Below, piece after piece: positions 35,401-45,600 of a stretch of DNA of 64,000 nucleotides. The notes under the pieces were generated by a model. The model was not told where the DNA came from and did not search any database. It saw only the letters and a list, made by a program, of their open reading frames with translations. Within the stretch, counting starts at the first letter, position 1. Every line of letters begins with the position of its first letter. The stretch covers positions 62,001-126,000 of the forward strand of contig JAAFIV010000011.1 in assembly GCA_013298775.1 (NCBI GenBank). Direction: 5' to 3'. The DNA comes from Ignavibacteria bacterium (GTDB lineage: Bacteria > Bacteroidota > Ignavibacteria > Kapaibacteriales > UBA4661). Both the position numbers and the translations under genes were made by a program.

Positions 35401-38400
35401 TGAGGAACTGCAAGGCAAGTGGGAATGCGCCCGCCATGTTATTTTGCGGCAAAGAAAGCTGCACCACACGGCGCGTTGCGGTGTCCACGACCACACCTTG
35501 CCATGCAGAGATAGGCACGCCGAAAGCAAGCCACGACTGACGGCGCAACCAGTTTGCACCGCCCGTGCGCTGGTAAATGTTTACCAGAGCGAGGGAATCA
35601 AGCTGTTGCTCGGTTACAACACTGAAAATGCTTGGAATGACCGTCGTTCCTTGCGTGGAGATAATCGTCAGTGGTTGGTTAAATCCTAGTACGCTTGCAT
35701 TGCCGAGCGAGAAAGTAAGCTGCGTTGGGGATTCGCGAACAATTGTCCCCACAGGTGCATCGCCAATACGAATTTCCTGAACACCGCGCAAATTCTCGCC
35801 TTGCAGCACGACGTTTGAGCCAATAACACCAAAAGGCGGCTCAATAACGTGAATAACGGGCGGCGGCAAAAATGTAAACGGCACAGGCGACATCCCAACA
35901 CCGCCTGAGGTCTGGATTTCAAGCGTTCCCGTTGTAGCATTGCGCGGAACAATGAAACTCAATTGCCCATTGGTAACAACGCGGAATTCCGTAATCGTGA
36001 TGCGGCTTTGAGTATTGACCAAACGCACGACATTTGCATCGTTGAAGTTTGCACCTCGCACCGTTACAAGCGTTCCTTCAATTCCGAAGGCTGGTTCCAT
36101 TTCAGTAATTTGCGGGGGCGGTGCGATATTCGCAAAGGTTGTGCTTGCAAACACCGTCCCACCAAACGAAGTAAGCTGTACCGTTCCTCGCGAGCTGATG
36201 ACTGGATTGATGCGCCCTACACGGCTGACGAGCAGCGAATCCGAAACGACTTCAAAACTCGCAACGGTTGCGCCCGCAATTTGAACATTGGAAATAGTTG
36301 AAGCGAGGAAATTGCGCCCGATAATCTGCACGAGCGTTCCTGTTGTGCCGGAGAGCGGCGTAAAACCAAGGATTTCTGGCGAGCGCACGAGTGTAAGCGT
36401 TTGCGCGGTTGCCGTTTCGCCACCAGCAGTGGTGAGCTTGATGTTTACTTCTTCAAAAAGGTTCACACGCGGCGCGGCAACAAGCATTCGCGTCGAGGAC
36501 AGCACTTGCACCGAAAGCGAGGTTACGTTGATATTTGCATTGGTAAAGCGCACTTCGCGCACCCCGACAAAGCCTGTGCCTTGCAATTCAAATGTTCCCG
36601 TCGTGCCAATAATCGTCGGCGTTACGCGGGTAATTGTTGGCGGCGGCGCAAAGGTAAATTCTTCTGTGGAGGTAATCGTCCCGCCGACCGCAATAACACT
36701 CACGGTTCCCGTAGAACCTCGTGCAACAATTGCCGATATTTGCGTAGGGCTGTTCACCGTGAAAGATTGTGCAGCAATGCCGCCGAAGCGCACGCCTTGT
36801 ACCAAATCAAACGCTGTGCCGCGAATAACAATAATATCTCCTTCGCGCCCAATGTTCGGAACAATAGCAGTGATGCGGGGCGGCGGAATAAAGGTAAAAA
36901 TGGACGTAGAAAATGCCGAGCCACCAGGCGTTGTTACGCGGATAACGCCCGTTGTCGCGTTTTGCGGTACAATGGCACGAAGTTCGCCCGAACCCAGCAC
37001 CGTTACTGATTGCGCGGGTATGCCGCCAAAGGTAACGGTCGGTGTGGTTGAGAATGTGCCAGAGAAGCGAAATCCACGAATGGTAATTGCCGTGCCGCGC
37101 CCGCCAACGCTGGGCGTGAAGCTGGAGACGGTTGGCGTGAAAACGTAAAAGACGGAATCTACCGAAGCCGTTGTGCCGCCTTGTGCGCGGACAATGATTG
37201 GCAAACGCACAGCGTTATCAAGCGGCGTAGCAGTTGCAACGGTTGAAGGGAGCGTTGCAGTGAGGCGTGTGGGCGATTGCATCGAAAAATCGCTCATCGT
37301 CGTCGAAGCAATCTGTACGCGACTGACATTAACAAAATTCGTTCCTTCAAGTGTAATCGTTGAACCCGAAGCCACTACAAGCGGCGAAACGCGTGTAATG
37401 GTCGGCGGCGGCGTGGTATTGCCAATGCGCAGCGAAATTTCTTCAGATAAATTGCCAATACCTGAAATCTGCGAAGCCGAGCGAACAAGGTTTGTTCCCG
37501 TCAGAACGCCGCCCAGCGTAGTGAAATTGCTGCTTCCCATTCCTGTATTTCGCACGACCACGTTTGAGACAACAAGGTCAGTATCGGCAAGCTGCACCTG
37601 AAATGGACCAATCGGCGTAATCGAAGCCAAGCGCATACGCCACTCGCGGCGATTATCCTTGAAAGTGAACACAGGCACATCCACAAAACCGCCTTGCACA
37701 TTGCTGAACGGCGCAATCACAACGCTGGGTGCTGGCGTAACCGATGGCGGCGAGATAATACTCATCGGCATATATTCCGTTGGCGAGCCGATGGGATATG
37801 GATAGAGAACATTCGTTATCGAAAGCGAGCGTTGAAGCGGTCCTTCGATGTACGACGTTGCCGAGCCACCTTCAATCGCCGTTGAAGAAGGCGAAAGAAC
37901 AATCACGCGCCCTGTGGCTGTTTTTGGTGCAACGATTACTCCACGCGCAAGACGCAATGCGGCTCCTGCGACGGCATCAATCACCAAGTCGCGCGAAAGC
38001 TCTAAACGCGCTGGGCGATTCATGGTGAACGCCTGTAAATATGGGTTCAAGTTCGGGGTGTTCGGGCTTTGGCGAATAGAAAAGTTTTGAATAAGCTCGG
38101 TGCGGTCGCCGCCAATAGTAACGCTGTTATCACCGCTTACAATCTGCGTTCCAAGCGTTGGCGTATTGCCTAGTGTGGTAATTTTACCATTGAACGTGAG
38201 GTTTGTTGCGCTGCGTAGTTCAAAAGTTGGGTCGTTGGTGGCGGTCTGCGGGGCAATAGTAAAATTGCCATTCAGCGTGGTTGTGCGGTCTAATTCGACA
38301 ATACCGCCGCCAGACTTGGTGACAATCACCGAGCCGTTCATTGTGGCGGGCAGTTCTGGGCTTGCTGTGCCTGCAAGGATAGAGTTTGTGCTGAAATACT

Positions 38401-39670
38401 CCAGAATTGAGGTAGAATCAGCATAATTGACAGCATTATTCCCAAGGACCTCAAACGTGCGCAAACGCGCATTTGAAAAGACGTTCAGCGTACCAGTTCC
38501 TGTGAGCTGGTTATTATCAATCTCAAGCAAGCCCTGTGAATTTACGTTCAAAGTGCCGTTAAAGCTATGCACAAAGCCGCGTAAGAGCAGTTGGAAATTG
38601 TTGGTGTTCAGGGTTGCAAAATTATTGAGTTGGAATTGCCCACCTGCGGCAAGTTCTATATTCGTTCCAAGACTGATAGCGTGAGGACTGGTGCGGCTGG
38701 AGAGCAGTTCTGCTAATCGTGGAGTTGTAACGGAGGCTTCTACGACATTCACGCGTCCGGTAATCGTCCCAGAGCCGCTTATACGCAAGCGTCCAGAGCC
38801 ATTGGTGCGGATATTCCCGCCGCCAAAGGTGATATTGGAGGCAAGATTGAGTTCTGGCATATTTGCGGTCGCCGCATTCAGAAAACACTCCGTACCATTA
38901 CCCAAGATAAACTCCCCTGTTGCAACAACGGTACTTGCGGCAAAATTTGCTTGAATTTCCATACCGCCACGTGCAATGGTCGTCGTTCCAGCAAGTGTGA
39001 GCGGATTTGCATTGATAACGCGCAAGGTTCCCGCGCTGACGCTGAGATTGCCGTTAATAGTGGAGATATAGCCACTCAGCACAACATTGGCGGAATTATC
39101 AATAACGATGTTTGCGGCAATACCACCTGTATTTGGTAACTCTGTTGGGTTGCTTCGCAACATATTTCCCGTGTAATACACCGTTGCGTTATTGTACGAA
39201 GCATTGGTAAAAAAACCAGCCGTGATATTGGGATTGTTGTGAATGCGGAGAATACCACCAGACTGTACGTCAATTGCCGCGCCGCCCACAGCGTTAATAT
39301 CTCCCACCACAACCAGCAATGCGCCACTGCGGACGATAATGTTCATTGCAGGGATATTCCATGTGGAATTGATAACTGCTGTACGCCCTGTTTCGACGAT
39401 ATAGGTTTGTCCTGCAATAAATGCCGTTTCGCCTAAACCTAAGCCGTTGGCATTATTGTACCAGCTTCCGGGCTGCGCGGCATCGGGGAATCCATTGAAA
39501 AAGTAATACGGCTGTGCAGCACTACGCCCCAACGCCGCAAACAGCAAAACACAGCACACAAGCACCATGCGATGGAGCATTGCTGGGGAACGCTTGATTG
39601 ATGCTGGATTTGCAGAAGGATGCACGGTGTTGCTTGCACAAAGAAATGGCTTCGTACTGAACAGATTCAT
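32420..39670 (-). CDS. Giant T9SS-secreted protein with IPT and leucine-rich repeats
   Basis: A 2416-residue protein. Signal peptide at about residues 31-53 (Met-Leu-His-Arg-Met-Val...Ser-Ala-Ala-Gln); a start at Met31 (39580) is as plausible as 39670. Order: beta-helix-like passenger (55-700, repeating Gly-Asn-Leu-Ser-Val), seven IPT/TIG domains (about 755-1340, each opening Ile-Thr-x-x-x-Pro), a leucine-rich block of the plant-type Leu-x-Gly-x-Ile-Pro kind (about 1355-1725), an Ig-like domain (1740-1820), fibronectin-III-like domain (1835-1930), ASH-type domains (1925-2120), a cohesin-like region (about 2170-2285) and a T9SS sorting domain (last 85, Pro-Asn-Pro then Gly-Thr-Tyr-Phe-Leu-Arg-Leu). 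It is probably a surface adhesin. Confidence 0.85.
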   Translation of the reverse strand: MNLFSTKPFLCASNTVHPSANPASIKRSPAMLHRMVLVCCVLLFAALGRSAAQPYYFFNGFPDAAQPGSWYNNANGLGLGETAFIAGQTYIVETGRTAVINSTWNIPAMNIIVRSGALLVVVGDINAVGGAAIDVQSGGILRIHNNPNITAGFFTNASYNNATVYYTGNMLRSNPTELPNTGGIAANIVIDNSANVVLSGYISTINGNLSVSAGTLRVINANPLTLAGTTTIARGGMEIQANFAASTVVATGEFILGNGTECFLNAATANMPELNLASNITFGGGNIRTNGSGRLRISGSGTITGRVNVVEASVTTPRLAELLSSRTSPHAISLGTNIELAAGGQFQLNNFATLNTNNFQLLLRGFVHSFNGTLNVNSQGLLEIDNNQLTGTGTLNVFSNARLRTFEVLGNNAVNYADSTSILEYFSTNSILAGTASPELPATMNGSVIVTKSGGGIVELDRTTTLNGNFTIAPQTATNDPTFELRSATNLTFNGKITTLGNTPTLGTQIVSGDNSVTIGGDRTELIQNFSIRQSPNTPNLNPYLQAFTMNRPARLELSRDLVIDAVAGAALRLARGVIVAPKTATGRVIVLSPSSTAIEGGSATSYIEGPLQRSLSITNVLYPYPIGSPTEYMPMSIISPPSVTPAPSVVIAPFSNVQGGFVDVPVFTFKDNRREWRMRLASITPIGPFQVQLADTDLVVSNVVVRNTGMGSSNFTTLGGVLTGTNLVRSASQISGIGNLSEEISLRIGNTTPPPTITRVSPLVVASGSTITLEGTNFVNVSRVQIASTTMSDFSMQSPTRLTATLPSTVATATPLDNAVRLPIIVRAQGGTTASVDSVFYVFTPTVSSFTPSVGGRGTAITIRGFRFSGTFSTTPTVTFGGIPAQSVTVLGSGELRAIVPQNATTGVIRVTTPGGSAFSTSIFTFIPPPRITAIVPNIGREGDIIVIRGTAFDLVQGVRFGGIAAQSFTVNSPTQISAIVARGSTGTVSVIAVGGTITSTEEFTFAPPPTITRVTPTIIGTTGTFELQGTGFVGVREVRFTNANINVTSLSVQVLSSTRMLVAAPRVNLFEEVNIKLTTAGGETATAQTLTLVRSPEILGFTPLSGTTGTLVQIIGRNFLASTISNVQIAGATVASFEVVSDSLLVSRVGRINPVISSRGTVQLTSFGGTVFASTTFANIAPPPQITEMEPAFGIEGTLVTVRGANFNDANVVRLVNTQSRITITEFRVVTNGQLSFIVPRNATTGTLEIQTSGGVGMSPVPFTFLPPPVIHVIEPPFGVIGSNVVLQGENLRGVQEIRIGDAPVGTIVRESPTQLTFSLGNASVLGFNQPLTIISTQGTTVIPSIFSVVTEQQLDSLALVNIYQRTGGANWLRRQSWLAFGVPISAWQGVVVDTATRRVVQLSLPQNNMAGAFPLALQFLTRLRSLDWQGNRLTGRIPAFITSLRLLDTLRLGQNRFSQNSLPDSLGNLTNLRVLNMSGDSLTGAIPRSLARMTNLQECDLSNNLLQDSVPQFFTNLASMRVLRLNGNRLVGTIPSGFGATTLAAALAKFTQSANATPLLEELNFADNQLTGAIPPSIGSLTNLRVLSLANNRLEGALTGALVQRLTTLATLNLGGNRLSGTLPVELGLLRNLRFLSLRSNQFIGTIPEALGAADNLETLWLDNNQFGGGFSSAFLRLTRLQRLDLSNNQLSSVARLPQIRPLNYVNLAGNRFDFGSLEDIAQIDTIIIAPQDSIAEARTVRGIESLPLQLSILTGGTSNRYQWFRETPNGAVPVSPLLRDGIFQFIYTQASSGTYSCRVTNVLPEMRSLTLQSRPITVIFGGLPPPPTQVPELLSPDNGASFVATNATLTWTFTTDASVYNVQVSTQPNFMPILLQEEVRDTVLRLRSLPYSQDIYWRVQGRNIAGITPFSAPFTFQTSPRNIDILATSVRFAPTPLGDTSRSVLILTNTSTATLVVQSLTIDDGENSFRLPDDVRGLTLRANAEQRLDIEFTPRTVGAKAGTVLVQYSQQGAGARLQTQNYPNLVRGTAIPIKIRDIDFDTVRVNRSTITTMLIENKLPRRAENVVNILSVRPVINSRDAAFSIQNFTPPVAIYPGDGTGVLVQCSPTLVGRPVGTLEVRYSFASSTSSQARIDTGVVRVGVRASAVIIPRDSLFLEFGIRPVRDSVPPGGSVDVEVFIKVDSSKLSEERARVRRVVQNLNARLFEGSIRYNPNVLSLIPNLYFEELTNATAANAFQRASIYVPRTLWNSADSLVIARVPFRVVSGNTNITPLIIEEIFLGPDRRTPGQRKIFIDQSISVTGATQGRFIAGVCEAGGLRLTTTARAVNLTAIRPNPVQDAAELTYAVREDGFVALELIDLQGNILQTLVRGDHAPGEYLLTMDTKNLPSGTYFLRLRTPSDVKTQKVQVVK

Positions 39671-40396
39671 AAGAAAGAAGAATTGAGTACAACAATGAAG
39701 GACAGAGTTTGCGCCTTGAAAAACAAGGCAATGACTGGGCGATACACATTATACCTTTTGCAGCATGTGAAAAAATGCTCCAAAAGGCGTGTACAGGTGT
39801 TCCCGCTTCAAGATTTTGAACACCTCATATAGACTATCTCACGAATAGAAAGATATTGAAAAATACACCAACGACCAAGTATCATTCCTCAAAATACTAC
39901 GATTTTACTACATTTTCTATGAGATTTTTTGTGGAAATGTGTTTGGTTTTCAAAAAAATACTTCCGTTTGGCATTCTTTTTTCAGAGCTATTTTTTCAGA
40001 ACCCAGAATTTTGCTAAGTTAGAACAAGTTTCACCGCTCAAAGCTCCTCTTTGGGCAACATTGTCCGAATGGTCGTGGGTTTCTTGCAAGAACATCGTAT
40101 TCTGATACTACTCAAGTATTTTCAAGTAGTATTCAAGTAGTATTCAAGCAAAGAGCATGTAAGCTAAAGAATGCAGAGAAAGCGTAGAGGCGAGATTTCA
40201 AGAAAGAAGTGAGGGAATATCGTACTTTCGCTTGGTATTGTGGCTTGGAGTTTTGATTTGCTTTAGCTTGGGGAATACAACGCCAAAGAGCAGTCTTGCG
40301 CACACATTCGTTAAAATAAATCGCCTTCACTGGAGGCTGTTTGTTTTTCTCAGTTGTTTTGTTACTCATCATTTGCCAGCATTTATCGAAAAAACT
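39671..40396. other. Intergenic region upstream of two divergent genes
   Basis: About 725 bases separate the giant gene and the fourth chemoreceptor. No supported gene is seen; the open frame that runs into the receptor from a TTG at 40232 has no start signal. A short tandem repeat TATTCAAGTAG (three imperfect copies, about 40110-40150) lies here. It must contain promoters for both genes, but none is clear enough to mark. Confidence 0.6.
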
Positions 40397-42259
40397 ATGC
40401 CTAATTCCGGTCTTTTACAAGCACGAATTTTTGGTATTCAAACAAAACTCGGTGCAGTTGTTATCGTCTTGCTCATTGCGATTGCAAGTTTTATTGCCGT
40501 TTATTTTCCCCAACGGCAAATTCAAGAAATGCAAAAGTATTCCAGCGAAAAGGTATTTGTAACAACCCAGATGATTGCCTTCAATGCCTCGACGGGCATG
40601 ATGTTTGAGGATGCGGCTGCAGTGCAGACAACGCTCGATGTCGTACCATCGCTGACGGGAATAAAGTTTGTGCTGGTGCTGAAGCCCGACGGCACAGAAG
40701 TAAGCTCCTACAAAGCCGATAATACCTTGCAGCTTCTTCGCGCTGAGGTGCAGAAGCTCATTGCACAAGAGGTAAAGTCCGACAACCGCACCATTGTTGA
40801 GGTTCAGGACGTATCGCTGTTTGCCTTGCCTGTGCTGTATCAAGGAAATGCTGTTGGGAAGGTCGTTGTGGGTGTGAGCCGTACCGAGCTTATCAAAGAT
40901 GCCGCAGAAAGCCGTAATATCGCCATTATGATTGGTGCAGGAATTTTAATTTTAGGTGGTGCGCTCACGTTGTTTGTTAGCTCTCGTATTGTACGACCAC
41001 TCAAAACCCTCACCAAAGCTGCTTTGCAGGTATCATCGGGCAATTTAGAAGCCTCTGTGGATATTAAAACGAAAGATGAAGTAGAAGTGCTGGCAACCGC
41101 ATTTAATCGCATGGTGGGCAATATCCGCAATTCGCTCGAAGAAATTAAAAAAACCTCGCGTGCGGAAGAAATGGCACGCCGCGCCGAACAAGCCCGCAAG
41201 GAATTACAAGTGCAGCGCGAATACTTGGAAAATTCTGCCCAGCAAATTCTCCAAGCTCTCGAAACCTTTGCACTCGGCGACCTCAGTGCTTCCTTGCCAC
41301 AAAGCGAAAACAGTGATGTCATTGCCAAGATTTATGCGGGTTTCAATGCAGCCGTTTTTCAAATTAGCCAGCTTATTGAGTACGTCATTCGCGCAGCACA
41401 CGCAACGGCGGATGTAACCTCCAACATCTCCTACAATGCGCTTGAAATGTCGAGCGGAACGCAATTACAGCTTGAGCAAATTGACGAAATTGGACGAGAA
41501 ATTGCGGCAATGTCTGGCATCGTGCAGGATAGCACCGCCCAGGCTTCCAATGCAGCACGCGAATCCGAAGAAGCAAGCAAAGACGCGCACGCTGGCGGGC
41601 GAGTTGTTTCTGAAGCTATAACTGGCATGAATGCCATTGCCAGCGTAGTAAATGCTTCGGTGGAAACCGTACAGGCACTTGGGAAAAGTAGTCAGCAAAT
41701 TGGCGAGGTTATTCAGGTTATTGAGGAAATCGCTGACCAAACGAACCTGCTTGCGCTGAACGCAGCTATCGAAGCAGCCCGCGCAGGCGAGCAAGGACGC
41801 GGCTTTGCCGTTGTTGCCGATGAAGTACGAAAACTTGCCGAGCGCACACAAAAAGCGACGAAGGAAATTACGACAACCATTTCGCAAATTCAGCGCGATA
41901 CGCAGCAGGTCGTCCGCGCCATGCAAGCGAGCAGTCAGAACGTGGAAAAAGGCAAACTCTCCGCCGCAAAAGCCGCAGAAGCCCTCGAACGGATTATCAG
42001 CCGCACCAATGCTGTTGCCTCAAGCATCAAGCAAGTAGCCAGCATGAGCAATCAGCTTGTGGATGCGAGCAATGCTATCAATGGAACAATCGTGAAGGTA
42101 AAAGATGTAACGCAAAGCACTACGAACCTGACCAATGCTATCGCAGGGCGTACAAACGAGCTTTCCTTTGCAAAAGACCAATTGCTAGAATCTATCGAAC
42201 ACTTTAAGACTGAGCAGAAAGCACCGCAAATTGGTGGCAGATTTGAAGATTTGATGTAA
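40397..42259 (+). CDS. Methyl-accepting chemotaxis protein with CHASE8-like sensor
   Basis: A 620-residue receptor from the ATG at 40397. A first membrane helix (about 20-40), a short periplasmic domain (about 45-170) with the CHASE8-like pattern [12 protein letters not shown]...Gly-Thr-Glu-Val-Ser-Ser-Tyr, and a second helix (about 175-198) come first. A HAMP domain (about 200-252), a coiled coil, a second HAMP-like unit and the signalling hairpin (Asn-Leu-Leu-Ala-Leu-Asn-Ala) follow. CHASE8 modules sense unknown extracellular cues. The only plus-strand receptor here, it sits alone between the two giant genes. Confidence 0.9.
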   Translation: MPNSGLLQARIFGIQTKLGAVVIVLLIAIASFIAVYFPQRQIQEMQKYSSEKVFVTTQMIAFNASTGMMFEDAAAVQTTLDVVPSLTGIKFVLVLKPDGTEVSSYKADNTLQLLRAEVQKLIAQEVKSDNRTIVEVQDVSLFALPVLYQGNAVGKVVVGVSRTELIKDAAESRNIAIMIGAGILILGGALTLFVSSRIVRPLKTLTKAALQVSSGNLEASVDIKTKDEVEVLATAFNRMVGNIRNSLEEIKKTSRAEEMARRAEQARKELQVQREYLENSAQQILQALETFALGDLSASLPQSENSDVIAKIYAGFNAAVFQISQLIEYVIRAAHATADVTSNISYNALEMSSGTQLQLEQIDEIGREIAAMSGIVQDSTAQASNAARESEEASKDAHAGGRVVSEAITGMNAIASVVNASVETVQALGKSSQQIGEVIQVIEEIADQTNLLALNAAIEAARAGEQGRGFAVVADEVRKLAERTQKATKEITTTISQIQRDTQQVVRAMQASSQNVEKGKLSAAKAAEALERIISRTNAVASSIKQVASMSNQLVDASNAINGTIVKVKDVTQSTTNLTNAIAGRTNELSFAKDQLLESIEHFKTEQKAPQIGGRFEDLM

Positions 42260-42383
42260 TAGACATTAGACTTTATTCCGAATAGACTTTTTTACTAAAC
42301 AAGGCAGCATGCTGCCTTGCTCCAAAACTCTAAAAACCTTATTCGAGATAAACTCTATTATACAGATTAGCTGTTTTTGCTCT

Positions 42384-42476
42384 TCAGATAGTGGCTTGAG
42401 ACTTCTTGTCTGTGAGTGTTGGTGCGGGGTTCGGGCGACAAACACAGACAAGAATGTCTGTGCCACTGAAGCCAGT
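42384..42476. repeat. Family A repeat
   Basis: Left arm GTGGCTTGAGACTTCTTGTC is diverged; right arm CAGACAAGAATGTCTGTGCC is canonical, followed by ACTGAAGCC. A further half copy (GCAGACAAGAGTGTATGCGC) lies at about 42580-42600. Confidence 0.75.
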
Positions 42477-42495
42477 ATTTATGCTGCTCCCAGCC

Positions 42496-42535
42496 CCTCA
42501 ACGCTTAATCTGTCTCCTCAACGCTTAATCTGTCT
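42496..42535. repeat. Perfect 20-base tandem duplication
   Basis: CCTCAACGCTTAATCTGTCT occurs twice without a mismatch (42496-42515, 42516-42535), between the chemoreceptor gene and the second giant gene. Confidence 0.9.
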
Positions 42536-42646
42536 AATGTCTAATAAGGTTGTGGACACAATAATTTGGTGTCTTGTGACGCAGACAAGAGTGTATGCGC
42601 TACCGAAGAGCGGGTCAGGCATAATCATTAACTCAATGTGGTATAA

Positions 42647-42678
42647 GTGAGAGCCTCTCGAAGAAGCGAGACCCTCAC
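42647..42678. repeat. Family B inverted repeat
   Basis: GTGAGAGCCTCTCG and CGAGACCCTCAC flank AAGAAG; it ends 15 bases before the stop codon of the 3042-residue protein gene, the same arrangement as at 5288-5319 and 32356-32387. Confidence 0.85.
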
Positions 42679-42692
42679 TTCAAAGTGTAGGA

Positions 42693-45600
42693 TTACCGCA
42701 CAACCTCGAAACGCCGCACCACTACACCACTTGGCGTGATGAGCTGCACAAAATACGCTCCGCTTGGCATGGAATGAACAGGAATATGTGTTTCATAATC
42801 GCCAGCAAGTGCGAGGGTTTCCTTGCGAGACAGCATCACGCTTCCAAGCATATTCACCACACGAATTTCCGCTGCACCGTCCTCGCGCAGGGTGTACAAA
42901 AGGCGCACATTCTCGCTTGCAGGATTTTTACCCGCAATACGCACAGCGTTTGCTGCGGCTGTTGTCGTAAGGCGCAATCCACCTGCTTCACACGCCGCGC
43001 TTGTAAACACGACATCTTCAGCATAGCTCACAATCACTTCAGCATCTTTATTGACCGACGACGTATTATCCCATACCAGCCGTGTTAGGCGCAACCGAGC
43101 GCGGTTTGTATCGCCCGAAACTGCGCGGCAACGAATACGGAGCAGCACGGAATCTCGCACCGCACCTGCAATTACCTGTGGCGACCACGCCGTTACTGGA
43201 ATACGATACCGCGATAATGTCCGCCCATTGACATTCACGCTCTGCCCTACAATCCGCTCTATTCCTCGCTCGCCGTCCTCTGGCACAAGAACATTGGCAT
43301 CGAAAGCACATTCCCCCGAAAATCGCGATGTAACGTTGGCGGTGTATAATTTTAGTAAACTTGCCGTTGTTGCAATGTTTGCTACTGTTGATTGCATCAC
43401 GCTTTTTACTCGCAACGTCAGTATTACCAAGCCTCCGGGAGCAATACGGTCATTCTCTGCTTCTGGTTGTAGTGCTGTTTCGAGTAAAATATCATTTTGG
43501 CTCGGTCGCCGAATATCCACAACAAGTGGCACAGAATAGACCGTATCTAAACTCGTAAAAATTGTGGCTGTCCCCCGCACCGTTCCTCGCGAAGCATCGG
43601 AGGAAGCACGGCAATTCAGAGTAACAAAGATGGAATCATTTGGACGAATTATCAATCCCGCAAGATTGCGCTCGGTTTCTGAAAGCGAAAAGTTCGTTTT
43701 TTGAGTTGTATCAAGATTAAGGAGCGTAAGATTTTGAATACGCACCGTGTCCAGTCCGATGTTGCGGATACGCATAGTTTCGGTGCGCGTTACGCCGGCG
43801 GTAACAGTACCAAAATACAGCGAATCAATCAGCAAAATTCCACCGCGACCGATAAGCGCGGTAGCGAAACCGAGCGTTGTAGCTGCCCCACCAGAAGCAG
43901 GCGCAAAGCGCACATTCACCGATGCCCGATATTCCCCAACCTGTGTCGGCGAGAATGTTATTGGCACAACAACCTCTTCGTCAGGCTCAAGACGGGTAGG
44001 GCTTAGTGGCGTGGTAAAGCGGAAATGCCGCGTGGCTTCGGTACTTTGCAGACGCTGAGTTTGAAAATTCAGTATTTGTGCGCCTTCCAACTGCATATCT
44101 TGAACAACAATAGCAACATTGCTCAAGTTTTTCAAACGTAATTCTGCCGCTTTCGAGGCGCGACCTATCACAACCCGCCCAAAATCTATGGTTTCCACGT
44201 TAATTGGCTGATTTGCGGGCTGTGTGGTAAAGCGAAACGCTGCCGACCACGCACCCGTCAAGCCCTCGCTTTGAGGGCGAACACGCCAAAAATAGGCGGT
44301 CAGATGTTGCAAGCCCGCACCCGATGGAACAAGCTGCGATGCGGCAAAGGGAGCATTTACCGCAAACGACCACTGAAGCGTGGAAAAATCAGCACTCGTA
44401 GAAATCTGAATTTCATAACCAGATACGCTTGCAAGCGTCGTCCAGCGCAACACGGGTGTAATGGGAATACTTTGTGCATTATTCAGAGGCGCGACAAGCA
44501 GCACTATTTCTCGCGGCGCACTCGGAGCAAACGCCGAAATACGCACCGTGCGGCGAACAAGCGTGAGTGCGGGATAGGTACTATTGCGCACAAAACACGT
44601 GTACGTGCCTGTATCGCCCCGTGCGAAACGTTCAAAAACGAGATTTTCTTGATTTTGCCCTTGCACTTGAAACAGCACCGCACCTTGCGTTGAAGCATTT
44701 TGTGTAGAAGTATTTTGTGCAGAGGAAGTTTGCACGCGATACCACTGATATTCATGCCGCCCCAGCGTCAATGCGGAACTTACGGCAAATGGCGTAAAAA
44801 CGCGGATAGTGGTATCAAGACGAGTAAGGATGCTGTCTTGCGGATGGTACACAAAAGCGCGTATTTGCTGTGCTGCATCCAATGTGGGAAATTCTAGGCG
44901 ATTCCACGATACATTCAGCGAATCTAAGGCACGCAACTGTGGAAGCCGTGAAATGGTATTGTACGAGGCGGTCAGGTGGCGAAGCGTGCGGAGATTGATA
45001 AGGGAATCGGTCAAGCCTGTGAGCGCGTTGCTGTCAAGCTGCAATTGCTCCAAAAACCGCATTCTGCCTAGCTCTTGAGGCAATGCACCTGTCAGGCGAT
45101 TGCTGCGAAGAAGCAGTGTTTTTAGCTTTTGCAATGCGCCCATACTGGCGGGCAATGTTCCAGAAAGCTGATTATTACTCATGTTCAGCGTAGAAAGCTC
45201 CGTACAATTTCCAATGCTTGGCGGAATGCTGCCAGTAAAGCGATTTTGCTGCAAGTGCAAGGTTTGAAGCTGCCGCAGCGTTCCCATACTCTCGCCGATA
45301 GTGCCGGAAAGCTGATTATTGCTCACATCCAGCACACGAAGTGCGGGAACGGCGTGAACACTCGTGGTAGAGAATTTTGCGTTGAGAGTAGCGGTCGTTG
45401 TTGCATTACCCGACATGCTTGCCGTCGTGCTTGTGGTCGTGCTTGTGGTCGTGCTTGTGGTCGTGCTTGTGGTCGTGCCTGCCGAAAGAATTGTTCCATC
45501 AAGTGCGGGCAGAGTGCCAGAGAGTGTATTTCCTGCAAGGCGTAGTTCCTGCAAAGCAGTCATAGAGCCAATTTCGGGCGGGATTGCACCAGAGAACAAG

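Larger units (their letters stand above)
42258..42546. repeat. Inverted-repeat-flanked segment after the chemoreceptor gene
   Basis: AATAGACATTAGAC (42258-42271) and its complement GTCTAATGTCTAAT (42532-42545) bound a 290-base segment. The segment contains the perfect palindrome AAGGCAGCATGCTGCCTT (42301-42318), a family A core (42384-42476) and two exact tandem copies of a 20-mer (42496-42535). The left arm overlaps the receptor's stop codon. Confidence 0.6.

Noticed and set aside
36288-37148. Long plus-strand open frame (286 codons) inside the first giant gene, and similar ones at 46210-46953 and 47503-48126
   Set aside because: They lie antisense to the IPT-domain region of minus-strand genes with clear domain structure; they lack signal, motif or start context and repeat in step with the IPT repeats.
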